DNA of 22,445 bases from CAYRWR01 sp964537555 (GCA_964537555.1 CAZIAD010000053.1:1-22445), one strand, 5' to 3'. Counted from the first letter of the stretch, positions 6,521-14,137 are shown. Numbers and translations: made by a program. The notes: a model not told the origin generated them from the sequence alone.

Positions 6521-8344
6521 CTACCCCCTAGTTTCTTTATACTCACGCAGTTCTTTCATCATGTCTTCCCATTTACCGGATTGGACATCCTGGCTGCAGG
6601 AAGTCAGAGTGGCCTTTTTCATGGTGATGGCCTCGGTAGGGCATACCCGGAAGCATTTACCACAGCGGATACACTCATCCGAGTCTATATAGATATAGGT
6701 AGCCTCCCGGCTCAGATCAGTCTCAATATAATCAGTGACATAATTGTCCTCATCCTGGATAAGGCGGGATACCTTCCGGATACAGTTCCGGGGAGCAGCC
6801 TGTATGCACCAGTCACAATGAATACATTTATCATTATCTATCTCAAACTTATAATGACAGAAATAACAACGGGTAGCATGGCTGAACAGTTTATCCGGGT
6901 CAAATCCGGTGGCTACTTCGGCATTTCCCTCGGCCCTGGCCTCCAGGGACAGATTGGGCATAGGTGCCTTACGCTGCAGGTCGTGGTCCCGGGTACGGAT
7001 GGTCTCTCCGTCGGAATGGCCCATCTCAATGGATACATGCTTTTTAATACGCTGTACCCCCATGAGATAACGGTCTATCACATCAGCCGTGGCCTTGCCT
7101 TCTGCCACGGCATGGATCACATCCAGGCTGCCTGATACAAAATCCCCTGCGGCAAATACTTTGCCCCGGGTGGTATTCTGGCCCTGGGTGAGCTTCCATC
7201 CAGATGGCAGGATGTCCCAGTCCTGGAGCTGGCCGATGGCCACGATGAGGTGGTCACAAGGCTCAACAAACTCACTGCCTGTGATGGCTTTGATCTCTAC
7301 TTTTCCGTCCTTAGTCTTATCCCCCACCGCATTTCGGATAAACTGCATGCCGCTGAGTTTCCCGTCTTTTATTACAGGCTGAAGGGGGGAGGCCAGGGTG
7401 CGGATGTCGATGTTCTCTAGTCGGATCTCCTCCATCTCCTCCAGCTCCGCAGCCATGTGATGCTCGGTACGCCGGTAAAATATCGTGACCTTACCCTCCG
7501 CTCCCAGGAGCTTACGTACTGCCCGGGCGCAGCTGCGGGCGGCATCCACAGCTGTGAATCCCCCTCCGATGATGACCACATTTCCTTTCATCTCTTTTAT
7601 GGCTCCGGCATTATAGGACTTCATAAAGTCCAGCCCATTGTAGACCGCCGGATGATCGGGAAAGTCCAGGAGCCGGGGGTTCATAGTCCCGGTAGCCAGC
7701 AGTACAGCGTCATAGTCCTGTTCCAGGTGTTCCAGCTGAGCAGAATCAACGCTTTGATTTAAAAGGACATTAATCCCGCTCTTGACTATGAGGTCTATCT
7801 CACTGCGGATCACGGCCAGGGGCAGGCGGAAACGGGGTATACCGTCCACCATCATTCCTCCCAGGTGGTCTTCCCGCTCCAGCAGGGTCACGGTATGCCC
7901 ATAGCGGCGCAGCTCCCGGGCCGCAGTGAGGCCGGCGGGGCCTCCCCCTATGACAGCTACCTTTTTACCGCTGTCGTTAAACCAGGGTGCTAATGGTTTT
8001 ACTGTATTCTGCTTTTCATCAGCTGAGCCTCTCTTAAGATGACAGATAGCCACAGGGCCGTTGGTATTGGTCCAGTTATGACGGCAGGCATCTTCACAGG
8101 GTTTAGTACAGATCCGTCCCAGTACACCGGGAAAGACATTGTCCTCCAGATTGATGCGGTAGGCCGCATCGGGATTACCCAGAGCGATCTGCTCGATATA
8201 GCCCGGCACATTGGTCTTAGCCGGACAGGCCGCCTGACAGGGGATGTCTTTAGCTATAGTCTTAAAGTCCAGATTGGTGCTGAGCAGGCCCAGGCTGCCG
8301 GAGTATTGTGTGGGATTAGGGGCTTTTTTATACTGATACTTCAT
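6521..8344 (-). CDS. DsrL/GltD-like NAD(P)H oxidoreductase with FAD and ferredoxin-type clusters
   Basis: The 607-residue flavoprotein probably passes electrons from NAD(P)H to the sulfite reductase encoded just upstream. The N-terminal Fe-S domain has C36, C40, C79, C83 and C87. The FAD-binding loop is VIGGGPAG (131-138), and a second Rossmann loop for NAD(P)H is VIIGGGFTAVDAA (~residues 257-270). The core matches the glutamate synthase small-subunit family. The C-terminal extension has a complete cluster motif C558-C561-C564-C568P and an unusual one: C493xxC, then C507xxCxxC with alanine where the fourth cysteine of CxxxCP normally stands, and another cysteine at 521. A GltD-like core with a C-terminal two-cluster ferredoxin domain is the layout of DsrL, the partner of siroheme DsrAB. 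Start ATG 8344 overlaps the upstream stop (ATGA). Another reductase of this superfamily could do the same job; the partner role is inferred from the operon. Confidence 0.85.
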   Translation of the reverse strand: MKYQYKKAPNPTQYSGSLGLLSTNLDFKTIAKDIPCQAACPAKTNVPGYIEQIALGNPDAAYRINLEDNVFPGVLGRICTKPCEDACRHNWTNTNGPVAICHLKRGSADEKQNTVKPLAPWFNDSGKKVAVIGGGPAGLTAARELRRYGHTVTLLEREDHLGGMMVDGIPRFRLPLAVIRSEIDLIVKSGINVLLNQSVDSAQLEHLEQDYDAVLLATGTMNPRLLDFPDHPAVYNGLDFMKSYNAGAIKEMKGNVVIIGGGFTAVDAARSCARAVRKLLGAEGKVTIFYRRTEHHMAAELEEMEEIRLENIDIRTLASPLQPVIKDGKLSGMQFIRNAVGDKTKDGKVEIKAITGSEFVEPCDHLIVAIGQLQDWDILPSGWKLTQGQNTTRGKVFAAGDFVSGSLDVIHAVAEGKATADVIDRYLMGVQRIKKHVSIEMGHSDGETIRTRDHDLQRKAPMPNLSLEARAEGNAEVATGFDPDKLFSHATRCYFCHYKFEIDNDKCIHCDWCIQAAPRNCIRKVSRLIQDEDNYVTDYIETDLSREATYIYIDSDECIRCGKCFRVCPTEAITMKKATLTSCSQDVQSGKWEDMMKELREYKETRG

Positions 8345-9921
8345 GAGTAGACTACCTCCCTGAATAGTTCAATGCCCAGGCGGGCTACAGTCTGGGTCAG
8401 GCTTTCGTCCTCGTGACGTACCTGAATAAAGTGGTCCAGGACTTTTTGAGTGATCTCAGGTATATCCTGTACCTTAAACTCGCCCAGTTTTTTACCATGC
8501 TCCTTCTGATCTCCCCCTATGAGCATCTCATATCCTTCTACTGAGCCCAGCTCTTCACGGATTCGCATACCCCGGTACCCTATGTCCACGATACGGTAGG
8601 GAGAGCAGGAGTTAGGGCACCCTGTGATGTTTATGAGGACTTTCTTTTCTATGCCGTCGTATTTTTTATGCGACACCAGTTTATGCAGGGTATCATAGAG
8701 GTCCCGGGTCCGGGCTACGGCCTTAGGGCAATAGGTGGTCCCTACACAGGGGACTATATCCCGGATACCGTAAAATCCCTGAGTGATAAAGCCGATCTTA
8801 TGGACTTCCTTCTTCACTTCCTCTACTTTAGCCGGATCCACCCCGGGGATGTTGATGTTCTGCCGGTTAGTGGTGATGAGCCTCTGTCTTCCATAGAGGT
8901 CAGCCAGGTCAGCCAGCTTTTTGAGCTGAGTAAACTGCATCTCCCCCTTGGGCACCATGATCTGTAGGGTAGCCATGCCATCTGTACCGACAGGGGTCTC
9001 CTCACTCAGGGGGCGGTCAGGAATATCCTTTCCAGCCTCTGTAAACGGCTCCCAGGATATTCCATCCAGGGATACATCTTCCTGTTTCAAATAATCCAGT
9101 ACCAGTTCCCGGCATTTGTCGATACCGTAACGATGGACCACAAATTTCAGACGGGACTTGGCCCGGTTATAGCGGTCGCCATGATCCCGGAACATGAGGC
9201 CTATAGCCCGGCTCACTTCTGTGATCTTTTGGGGAGGCACAAAAGTAAACAGCTTTTGGGCTACAAAGGCCTTCCAGCCCATACCGCCCCCGATCACGAC
9301 CTCAAAACCCTGTTCTATTAAATCACCCTGTTTTCGGGAGACTGCGATATTTCCCACACAGTTCATATAGGGCTGGGCACAGGCAGCAGGGCATCCTGAA
9401 AAGGTGATCTTAAATTTTCGGGGCAGGTTCTCCAGGTCCTCGGCATCACTAAGTACTTTGGCGGTACGCAGAGTATGGGGCATGACATTAAAGCGGGCAT
9501 ACCGGCAGGTAGCTGCCAGGGGACAGGCCGCCACATTACGGGTCACATCCCCGCAGCCATGCTTGGTCGTACTGCCCTCGGTAGCCAGGGCCCGGATCAT
9601 ATCGGGGAGCTTGGTCGCCTTAAGCCAGTGGAACTGTATAGCCTGACGGGTAGTGATATTAAGGATGCCCTGGCCAAAGTCTTCGCTGACTTTTGCCATA
9701 TTACGGGCCTGGGTAGAGCTGATCTCCCCGCCTGGAATGACCACCCGGGCCATATGGTTGCCGGGCTGACGGGAGCCGTATATCCCATACCACTTGGCTA
9801 TACTTTTTTCCTCGGGTGTGAGACTCCCCCGCCGGGCGATCTCGTCAAAGTCCAGGGTAAACCCTGCGTCTTTTATCTCTTCATCTTCACTGCGGCGAAG
9901 AAAAGTCATTTTTCTTTGCAT
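8341..9921 (-). CDS. Siroheme/[4Fe-4S] sulfite (or nitrite) reductase haemoprotein with two cysteine motifs
   Basis: The 526-residue protein has the duplicated layout of assimilatory sulfite/nitrite reductases. Cofactor and anion residues visible include R59, TTRQAIQFHW (90-99) and RKFK (168-171). The C-terminal half carries the standard siroheme-[4Fe-4S] set C392-x5-C398 and C435-x3-C439 (GCPNSC). Unusually, the N-terminal half carries the same spacing: C133-x5-C139 (CPLAATC) and C177-x3-C181 (GCPAAC). In E. coli CysI the first half lacks these cysteines. Sulfite is the likely substrate, since cysK, a siroheme synthase and a DsrL-like reductase follow in the same operon and no nitrogen genes are seen. 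There is no cysJ. ATG 9921 has GGAGGG 3 nt upstream. The stop overlaps the next start by 4 nt (ATGA), so translation is coupled. Confidence 0.93.
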   Translation of the reverse strand: MQRKMTFLRRSEDEEIKDAGFTLDFDEIARRGSLTPEEKSIAKWYGIYGSRQPGNHMARVVIPGGEISSTQARNMAKVSEDFGQGILNITTRQAIQFHWLKATKLPDMIRALATEGSTTKHGCGDVTRNVAACPLAATCRYARFNVMPHTLRTAKVLSDAEDLENLPRKFKITFSGCPAACAQPYMNCVGNIAVSRKQGDLIEQGFEVVIGGGMGWKAFVAQKLFTFVPPQKITEVSRAIGLMFRDHGDRYNRAKSRLKFVVHRYGIDKCRELVLDYLKQEDVSLDGISWEPFTEAGKDIPDRPLSEETPVGTDGMATLQIMVPKGEMQFTQLKKLADLADLYGRQRLITTNRQNINIPGVDPAKVEEVKKEVHKIGFITQGFYGIRDIVPCVGTTYCPKAVARTRDLYDTLHKLVSHKKYDGIEKKVLINITGCPNSCSPYRIVDIGYRGMRIREELGSVEGYEMLIGGDQKEHGKKLGEFKVQDIPEITQKVLDHFIQVRHEDESLTQTVARLGIELFREVVYS

Positions 9922-9956
9922 AGTCCCTCCTGATATCGGCCATGTCAGTTAGTTTT

Positions 9957-9997
9957 TAAAACCGGCATTTGAATATTCAGACAAATACCCGGTTTTG
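9957..9997 (-). promoter_or_regulatory. Leader hairpin upstream of the sulfite operon
   Basis: AAAACCGG (9958-9965) pairs with CCGGTTTT (9989-9996), and ATTTG (9967-9971) pairs with CAAAT (9982-9986) across a 10-nt loop. On the minus strand the dyad sits just after the predicted transcription start and ends in UUUU, 37 nt before the start codon. It could be an operator, an attenuator or a stabilising 5' hairpin. No known riboswitch or T-box was recognised. Confidence 0.4.
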
Positions 9998-10010
9998 TTT
10001 CATGGACATT

Positions 10011-10039
10011 ATTATCTTATAGAAATTATAGGATTGCAA
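10011..10039 (-). promoter_or_regulatory. Promoter of the sulfite operon
   Basis: On the minus strand, TTGCAA (10039-10034) and GATAAT (10016-10011) are 17 bp apart, about 90 nt before the sulfite reductase start. Transcription would begin near 10004, just before the leader hairpin. Confidence 0.5.
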
Positions 10040-10131
10040 GAAAAAAGGAGGTTTTTCCATAATAATATTATTTTTGCTATAGGTTTAGTAGTGTTTAAAT
10101 GTGATGTTGCGTCTATATTTCCAGGGCACAC

Positions 10132-10162
10132 AAAAAAAGCTGCCCTGAATCCAGGGCAGCTT
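10132..10162 (-). terminator. Rho-independent terminator after the six-repeat secreted protein
   Basis: An 11-bp perfect stem AAGCTGCCCTG / CAGGGCAGCTT (10137-10147 and 10152-10162) has a 4-nt loop. On the minus strand it is followed by seven Ts, 18 nt after the stop of the gene at 10181. Confidence 0.92.
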
Positions 10163-10180
10163 ATATTTGGGGTTTCTATT

Positions 10181-11206
10181 CTATTTCAGTCTGATCTCAT
10201 TGATGGCAGTTCGTCCAGTGCTTTTCTTTTGCCCAAACAGGTAGGGCTTATCATCATTGTAGAAGATTGCAAAGTTAGACCAGCCGGTAGTCCAGTTTCC
10301 TTCATATACCTGGGTGAGAGTGTCTCCCCCTTCAGACAGCTGGTCTATTCTGACCAATCCTGTACCTGATTTATAATGGAAGAGATACGCTGCATCTCCC
10401 AGAGTGAAGAAAAATGTGTCGGTCCAGCCAGAAGACCAGTCTTTGTCATAAACCACTGTGCCCAGATCTGCAGTTTCTAATCCACCCCTTACCGCATCCT
10501 GGATCTTGCTTTTATTGATCTTATTGATCTTAGTCAGTCCGGTACTGCTCTGCTGATACAGCAGAAAAATATTGAGGCCCTGTTCAATTAATGAAAAATT
10601 ATCATAATCTTTTTTCCAGGTCTTTTCATAAATTTTCTTGCCAAATTCACCCGCGGTCGCAGTACCATTTAAGCGGGCCAGGCCTGAATCTTTTTTATAA
10701 TGGAAAAAATAAGCAATATTATTTCTTACAAAAAACTTGGTGGCAGTCCAGCCTGAAGACCAGTTCTCTTCTTTTACTTTTTCTCCCATACTTTCACCGG
10801 CCATGAGCTTATCATAATCCATTGCTACCAGTCTGGCTAAGCCATCGTTTCCTTTCTGATGAAAGAAATAGACTCTGCCAAACATTTTGAAGAAGTTCAT
10901 GTTGGACCAGCCTTTACTCCAGGTCTTCTGGAATACGGGAGCTCCCCCTTTCTTCAGATTCCATACAGAAGTAAGTCCTGTATCCTTGTTGTGACAGAAT
11001 ACAAAAGTCTCCCCGTTTAACACAAATGCCTCAGCATAAGTATACCCTTTGGAGAGGTTTACATCCATTACTTCTTTCAGCTCCAGTTTATCGGATTTTA
11101 ATGCTTTAAAATCCTGTGAATACACTGGCCGCACACCCAAGGACAACATAAACACTGCCAACAGAGCCAGCACCCACCCTTTTTTTTCAGACACTGTTTG
11201 AACCAT
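10181..11206 (-). CDS. Secreted protein of six ~50-residue repeats, probably a beta-propeller
   Basis: Not a family I can name. The product has a Sec signal peptide (VLALLAVFMLSLGVRPVYS) and then six diverged repeats of about 50 residues. Each runs roughly GW(S/T)xxxFF...YFFHYK..(T/S)GLxR(I/L)N, and successive repeats are joined by a linker ending in (N/T/D)W(S/T)xGW. Examples are NWSSGWTATKFF, DWSSGWTDTFFF and NWTTGWSNFAIF; the fourth repeat has lost the GW (DYDNFSLI). Six evenly spaced four-strand units suggest a six-bladed propeller, perhaps a lectin-like or other binding protein in the periplasm or outside. Start: the ATG at 11206 has AAAGGA 8 nt upstream, while an ATG at 11215 overlaps that Shine-Dalgarno and would add three residues. 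It is a single-gene unit with its own promoter and terminator. Confidence 0.8.
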   Translation of the reverse strand: MVQTVSEKKGWVLALLAVFMLSLGVRPVYSQDFKALKSDKLELKEVMDVNLSKGYTYAEAFVLNGETFVFCHNKDTGLTSVWNLKKGGAPVFQKTWSKGWSNMNFFKMFGRVYFFHQKGNDGLARLVAMDYDKLMAGESMGEKVKEENWSSGWTATKFFVRNNIAYFFHYKKDSGLARLNGTATAGEFGKKIYEKTWKKDYDNFSLIEQGLNIFLLYQQSSTGLTKINKINKSKIQDAVRGGLETADLGTVVYDKDWSSGWTDTFFFTLGDAAYLFHYKSGTGLVRIDQLSEGGDTLTQVYEGNWTTGWSNFAIFYNDDKPYLFGQKKSTGRTAINEIRLK

Positions 11207-11234
11207 TTTTACCATCCTTTAATAAAATTTCATT

Positions 11235-11263
11235 ATTTTAGCATAAAAACGATTTGCTGTAAA
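11235..11263 (-). promoter_or_regulatory. Promoter of the six-repeat protein gene
   Basis: On the minus strand, TTTACA (11263-11258) and TAAAAT (11240-11235) are 17 bp apart, about 28 nt before the start codon. The remaining gap up to 11460 shows no further clear signal. Confidence 0.6.
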
Positions 11264-11460
11264 GCGTTTGTTTTATTTGTATATTTTATTAAAGCATATT
11301 TTGCAATTGTGTGTAGTGATATTTCTTTGGAATCAGGTAGAAAAGACAAGACCCTGGTTTTAAGTGTTAGAAACCCGAATGTATGAGATCCTGCCATCCT
11401 CGCTTAAAGTGACATTTTCCCGTAGAAAACCCCTGACCAAATCATTTTTATTTCAGTCCC

Positions 11461-12672
11461 TTACTGAGCTTCAAGTATTTTTTGATATTCCCTGGTGATA
11501 TGGGTGATGGTGTCTTCTATTTCTTTATTGGTTTTAAAATCATTGGTTTGATATAAGCGGTACAGTCTTTTCATATAAGGAGTGAATTTGGAATCCTGGT
11601 TTTCAGTTAAAAAGCGCTGGTAACTCTTCATGACCTCATCCAACAGGGGATCTTCCCGGGAATAAGTGAGCGGTGTATTGTCCGCTCCCCACAGGTATGC
11701 ATAGAGCCGGGTTTCGATGAGTCCGGGCAAATCCCGTGATTCAAAGAATTTGGGGTGTTTCAGATAAAATCTTTCAAAAGCGATCAGATTAGCCCGCATC
11801 TCTTCCCAGGAGATGAGGTAGCCTGCATCGGCACTCAGCTGGTGGCTGTCATTTTGAGCCAGAACAGTGAAATAGGCCACGATCTCCCCTTTACAACCCC
11901 GCAACACCTCTTCCACGTAGTAGTGGTAATTTTCCCGGACAAAGGATTCGCCTTCACCGCAGTCCATCTGTATGCCATTTCTAGCATAGGACACCAGCTC
12001 TCTCAGGAAAAACCGGAAATCCTCATCCCGCTGTACACTGTCATAACCGGAATCTTCCGGATCCCCTTCATACCACTGGAGTTCTTCTTTTAATTTTTTT
12101 ATCTGGCCTGCACTAAGATGATCCGGGTCGATAGAATGAAGCAGAGGGCTACCCAGGACATATCCCGATCCTGTCAGTCTGTTATCGCTTTCTATTCTGG
12201 ATTGCAGGCTATACCCTGCCTGTTTATATAAGTGGCGAAAGACCCTGAAGGCATGTTCCTGTAATTCGGGCCGGGACAGAAAGGACTTCCGGAAAGTATT
12301 TTTAGCTTTTGTAATGGAATCAATATCATTTACATCCAGGCTGTCACAAAACCTGATATAAGACACCAGGGGGTCATCCTGACTGACAGTTTTGAGATAT
12401 GCATCAAATACCCAGCCTGAATAATCCAGCCATTGTACTTTTACCCATTTCCCCTTGACCCCGGAAATGGTCTCTGACTTATCGCTCAGAGCTACCACCT
12501 GCACCCGGGTCTGATAGGGTATGACCAGCTCCCGGTCTGCATTCTGCCCGGGCTCTGTCCTCATACTGAGGCCGCTGGGAGCAGTGACCAGAGAGTAGCC
12601 TGTTTCCGTACCAGCCTCAGCAACAGCGACAATCATAAAAAGGAGAAATAATGAAAACATCGTTTTTTTCAT
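11461..12672 (-). CDS. Exported protein with bacterial SH3 domain
   Basis: About 403 residues. The signal peptide (MKKTMFSLFLLFMIVAVAEAG) ends near residue 20. It is followed by an SH3b domain at roughly residues 25-95: GLSMRTEPGQNADRELVIPY, TRVQVVALS, GKWVKVQW and GWVFDAYL are the usual strands. SH3b domains often bind cell wall or proteins in the periplasm. The remaining ~300 residues are helix-rich, charged and not recognised. There is no catalytic domain of the peptidase or amidase type that I can see. Start: the ATG at 12672 has GAGGTG 4 nt upstream; a second ATG at 12684 overlaps this site and would add MRCP. It has its own promoter and sits downstream of, but apart from, the ABC ATPase gene. 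Function unknown. Confidence 0.8.
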   Translation of the reverse strand: MKKTMFSLFLLFMIVAVAEAGTETGYSLVTAPSGLSMRTEPGQNADRELVIPYQTRVQVVALSDKSETISGVKGKWVKVQWLDYSGWVFDAYLKTVSQDDPLVSYIRFCDSLDVNDIDSITKAKNTFRKSFLSRPELQEHAFRVFRHLYKQAGYSLQSRIESDNRLTGSGYVLGSPLLHSIDPDHLSAGQIKKLKEELQWYEGDPEDSGYDSVQRDEDFRFFLRELVSYARNGIQMDCGEGESFVRENYHYYVEEVLRGCKGEIVAYFTVLAQNDSHQLSADAGYLISWEEMRANLIAFERFYLKHPKFFESRDLPGLIETRLYAYLWGADNTPLTYSREDPLLDEVMKSYQRFLTENQDSKFTPYMKRLYRLYQTNDFKTNKEIEDTITHITREYQKILEAQ

Positions 12673-12699
12673 GGGGCACCTCATCTTGCTACTGTAATT

Positions 12700-12728
12700 A
12701 TTATAACACCAGATTCTAACTCTTTAAA
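12700..12728 (-). promoter_or_regulatory. Promoter of the SH3b protein gene
   Basis: On the minus strand, TATAAT (12705-12700) is preceded at 17 bp by a weak TTTAAA (12728-12723). The perfect -10 is about 28 nt before the start codon. Confidence 0.5.
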
Positions 12729-12748
12729 CCAGCGAGAGAATAAAAGCA

Positions 12749-13552
12749 TCAGTCATGAGGGCCGGGATAGACCCGGTACATCCCCTTTTCTTCATCTATC
12801 CGGAGCCTGATATCAAAAGTGTGAGATAAGTATTCATCCCTTAGAACTTCCCGGATGGGCCCTTTTTGATAGATACTGCCCTCTTTAAGAAGTATTACTG
12901 TACTGATCTCGGGTATGATCTCTTCCACATGATGTGTCACCAGTATGACCGTAGCCACTCTGGAGAGCTTACGCATTATTTCCCGGAATTCATACTGAGC
13001 CCGTATATCCAGCCCCACTGTGGGCTCATCCAGCAGAATAGCCCGGGGCTCATGTACCAGGGCCCGTCCCACTACACATCTCCTGATCTCACCGGTTGAC
13101 ATCCTGCCTATGAGGTGGTCCCTGAGATGGGTAATATGGAGAAATTCCATGACCTCTTCCGCTTTTTCTTTCTGCTGACTGCTGTATTCCTGATGGCGAA
13201 ATCGCCCCAGGGATGAATAAAATCCGGAGATGACTGCCTCAATTCCGGTACTGCCGGGGGAATCACGCACAAAGCGGGTGTGCAGGTCATTGCTGATGAT
13301 GCTCAGATGACTTTTCAGATCCCAGATATTCCAGCCCTGTTTACCGAATATTTTAAAAGAACTGTTGGGTTCCCTGCGGGGATAGATATCCTGGGAAAAC
13401 AGCCGGATCAGGGTAGTCTTCCCGGAGCCATTAGGGCCCAGTATGGCACAATGTTCTCCTTCTTTGACAGAAAAACTGATATCTTTCAGTACATTTTCCT
13501 GTCCGTAACTCACCGAGACATGGTCCAGTTCTGTGACAAATCCTCTATCCAT
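12749..13552 (-). CDS. ABC transporter-type ATPase, no permease nearby
   Basis: The 267-residue single ABC domain has Walker A GPNGSGKTT (39-47), the signature MSTGEIRR (in place of LSGGQ), Walker B AILLDEP, the D-loop in TVGLDIRAQ and the H-loop VTHHVEE. The STGE(x)RR signature and the HHVEEI segment resemble the B. subtilis YlmA / ModF-like ATPases rather than a typical importer subunit. No membrane or binding-protein gene is adjacent, so it either pairs with distant subunits or has a soluble role. The ATG at 13552 follows AGGGG by 8 nt. The gene is divergent from the thioredoxin-like gene, sharing a 168-bp intergenic region that holds a palindromic operator candidate. ATPase identity is firm; the substrate is unknown. 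Confidence 0.93.
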   Translation of the reverse strand: MDRGFVTELDHVSVSYGQENVLKDISFSVKEGEHCAILGPNGSGKTTLIRLFSQDIYPRREPNSSFKIFGKQGWNIWDLKSHLSIISNDLHTRFVRDSPGSTGIEAVISGFYSSLGRFRHQEYSSQQKEKAEEVMEFLHITHLRDHLIGRMSTGEIRRCVVGRALVHEPRAILLDEPTVGLDIRAQYEFREIMRKLSRVATVILVTHHVEEIIPEISTVILLKEGSIYQKGPIREVLRDEYLSHTFDIRLRIDEEKGMYRVYPGPHD

Positions 13553-13577
13553 AGTTTTTCCCCTGCTATCACATTCC

Positions 13578-13594
13578 TAAGCATTGATTGTAAT
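13578..13594 (+). repeat. 17-nt promoter-associated repeat, copy 1
   Basis: TAAGCATTGATTGTAAT; matches copy 2 at 17988-18004 at 16 of 17 bases. It covers the -10 and start region of the ABC ATPase promoter. Confidence 0.55.
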
Positions 13595-13615
13595 TCATAG
13601 CGCTTTTTCTATCAA
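13587..13615 (-). promoter_or_regulatory. Promoter of the ABC ATPase gene
   Basis: On the minus strand, TTGATA (13615-13610) and TACAAT (13592-13587) are 17 bp apart, 35 nt before the start codon. The -10 overlaps a 17-nt sequence (13578-13594) repeated at 17988-18004. Confidence 0.6.
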
Positions 13616-13638
13616 ATATAGTTTTATATATATCACAT

Positions 13639-13652
13639 GTAATCTGCATTAC
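13639..13652. promoter_or_regulatory. Palindromic operator candidate GTAAT-N4-ATTAC, copy 1
   Basis: GTAATCTGCATTAC is a perfect 5-4-5 dyad apart from the centre. It is repeated with one base change at 18914-18927 (17 of 18 bases identical including flanks). It lies between the divergent ABC ATPase and thioredoxin-like genes, about 14 bp before a TATACT (13666-13671) that would serve the latter, so it overlaps the -35 position. The geometry is that of CRP/FNR-type sites (FNR: TTGAT-N4-ATCAA), but the half-site differs. The regulator is unknown. Confidence 0.55.
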
Positions 13653-13720
13653 TTAAAATAAAACATATACTGGTCAAAATAAATAAAGATGAGTATATTA
13701 ATTACCTTAGGAGAATCACT

Positions 13721-14074
13721 ATGAAAGAGCTGATAGCACTCACCCCGGAGCACATAGAATATACCATAGATCAGGGGGACTTTCCTCCGGAAGTGTTAGA
13801 ATCAAAAACACGTGTAGCAGTCGTTATGACTCAGGACTGGTGCCCTCAATGGGGGTACATGAAGGACTACCTCCCCGGAATAGAAGATGCAGATCTGGAT
13901 ATTTATGTGACCCTGTATAATACAGAAGCTTATGGGGATGCTTTCATGGAGTTTAAAGAAGATGTCTTTGAAAATGCCCTCATCCCTTATGTGCGCTATT
14001 ATGTTAATGGACAGTTTAAAAAGGCATCTAATTTTGTATCACGGGAGCATTTTATTCAGTTGACCGGAACCTGA
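13721..14074 (+). CDS. Small thioredoxin-fold protein with a single active-site cysteine (CPQW)
   Basis: The 117-residue product has no signal peptide and is probably cytoplasmic. A thioredoxin-like layout is suggested by strand VAVVMTQDWCPQW at 32-44, where C41 takes the place of the nucleophilic cysteine and W44 that of the resolving cysteine. It is followed by a DLDIYVTLYNTE strand (58-69) and LIPYVRYYVNGQFKKAS (87-103), with P89 at the cis-proline position. C41 is the only cysteine in the protein, so an ordinary intramolecular disulfide cycle is impossible. A role by mixed disulfide or by an acquired modification is possible, but not shown. GGAG lies 8 nt before the ATG. The promoter region carries the same palindrome as the tlpA-ccdA pair, linking it to thiol redox. 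Confidence 0.7.
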   Translation: MKELIALTPEHIEYTIDQGDFPPEVLESKTRVAVVMTQDWCPQWGYMKDYLPGIEDADLDIYVTLYNTEAYGDAFMEFKEDVFENALIPYVRYYVNGQFKKASNFVSREHFIQLTGT

Positions 14075-14108
14075 TCCTAATTTTTTTTAGTTATTATCTG
14101 ATATATGT

Positions 14109-14137
14109 TTGACTCAAAAAATATTGCTATCTATAAT
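14109..14137 (+). promoter_or_regulatory. Promoter of the hybrid histidine kinase gene
   Basis: TTGACT (14109-14114) and TATAAT (14132-14137) are exactly 17 bp apart, near consensus, about 56 nt before the start codon. Confidence 0.75.

Noticed and set aside
6041..7135. 364-residue plus-strand ORF
   Set aside because: It is antisense to two well-supported genes (siroheme synthase and DsrL-like reductase), and its translation has no recognisable domain or ribosome site.
9995..10369. 124-residue plus-strand ORF before the sulfite operon
   Set aside because: It runs through a strong terminator hairpin and into the antisense of the six-repeat gene. The AAGGAGG at 10045-10051 has no start codon at a usable distance.
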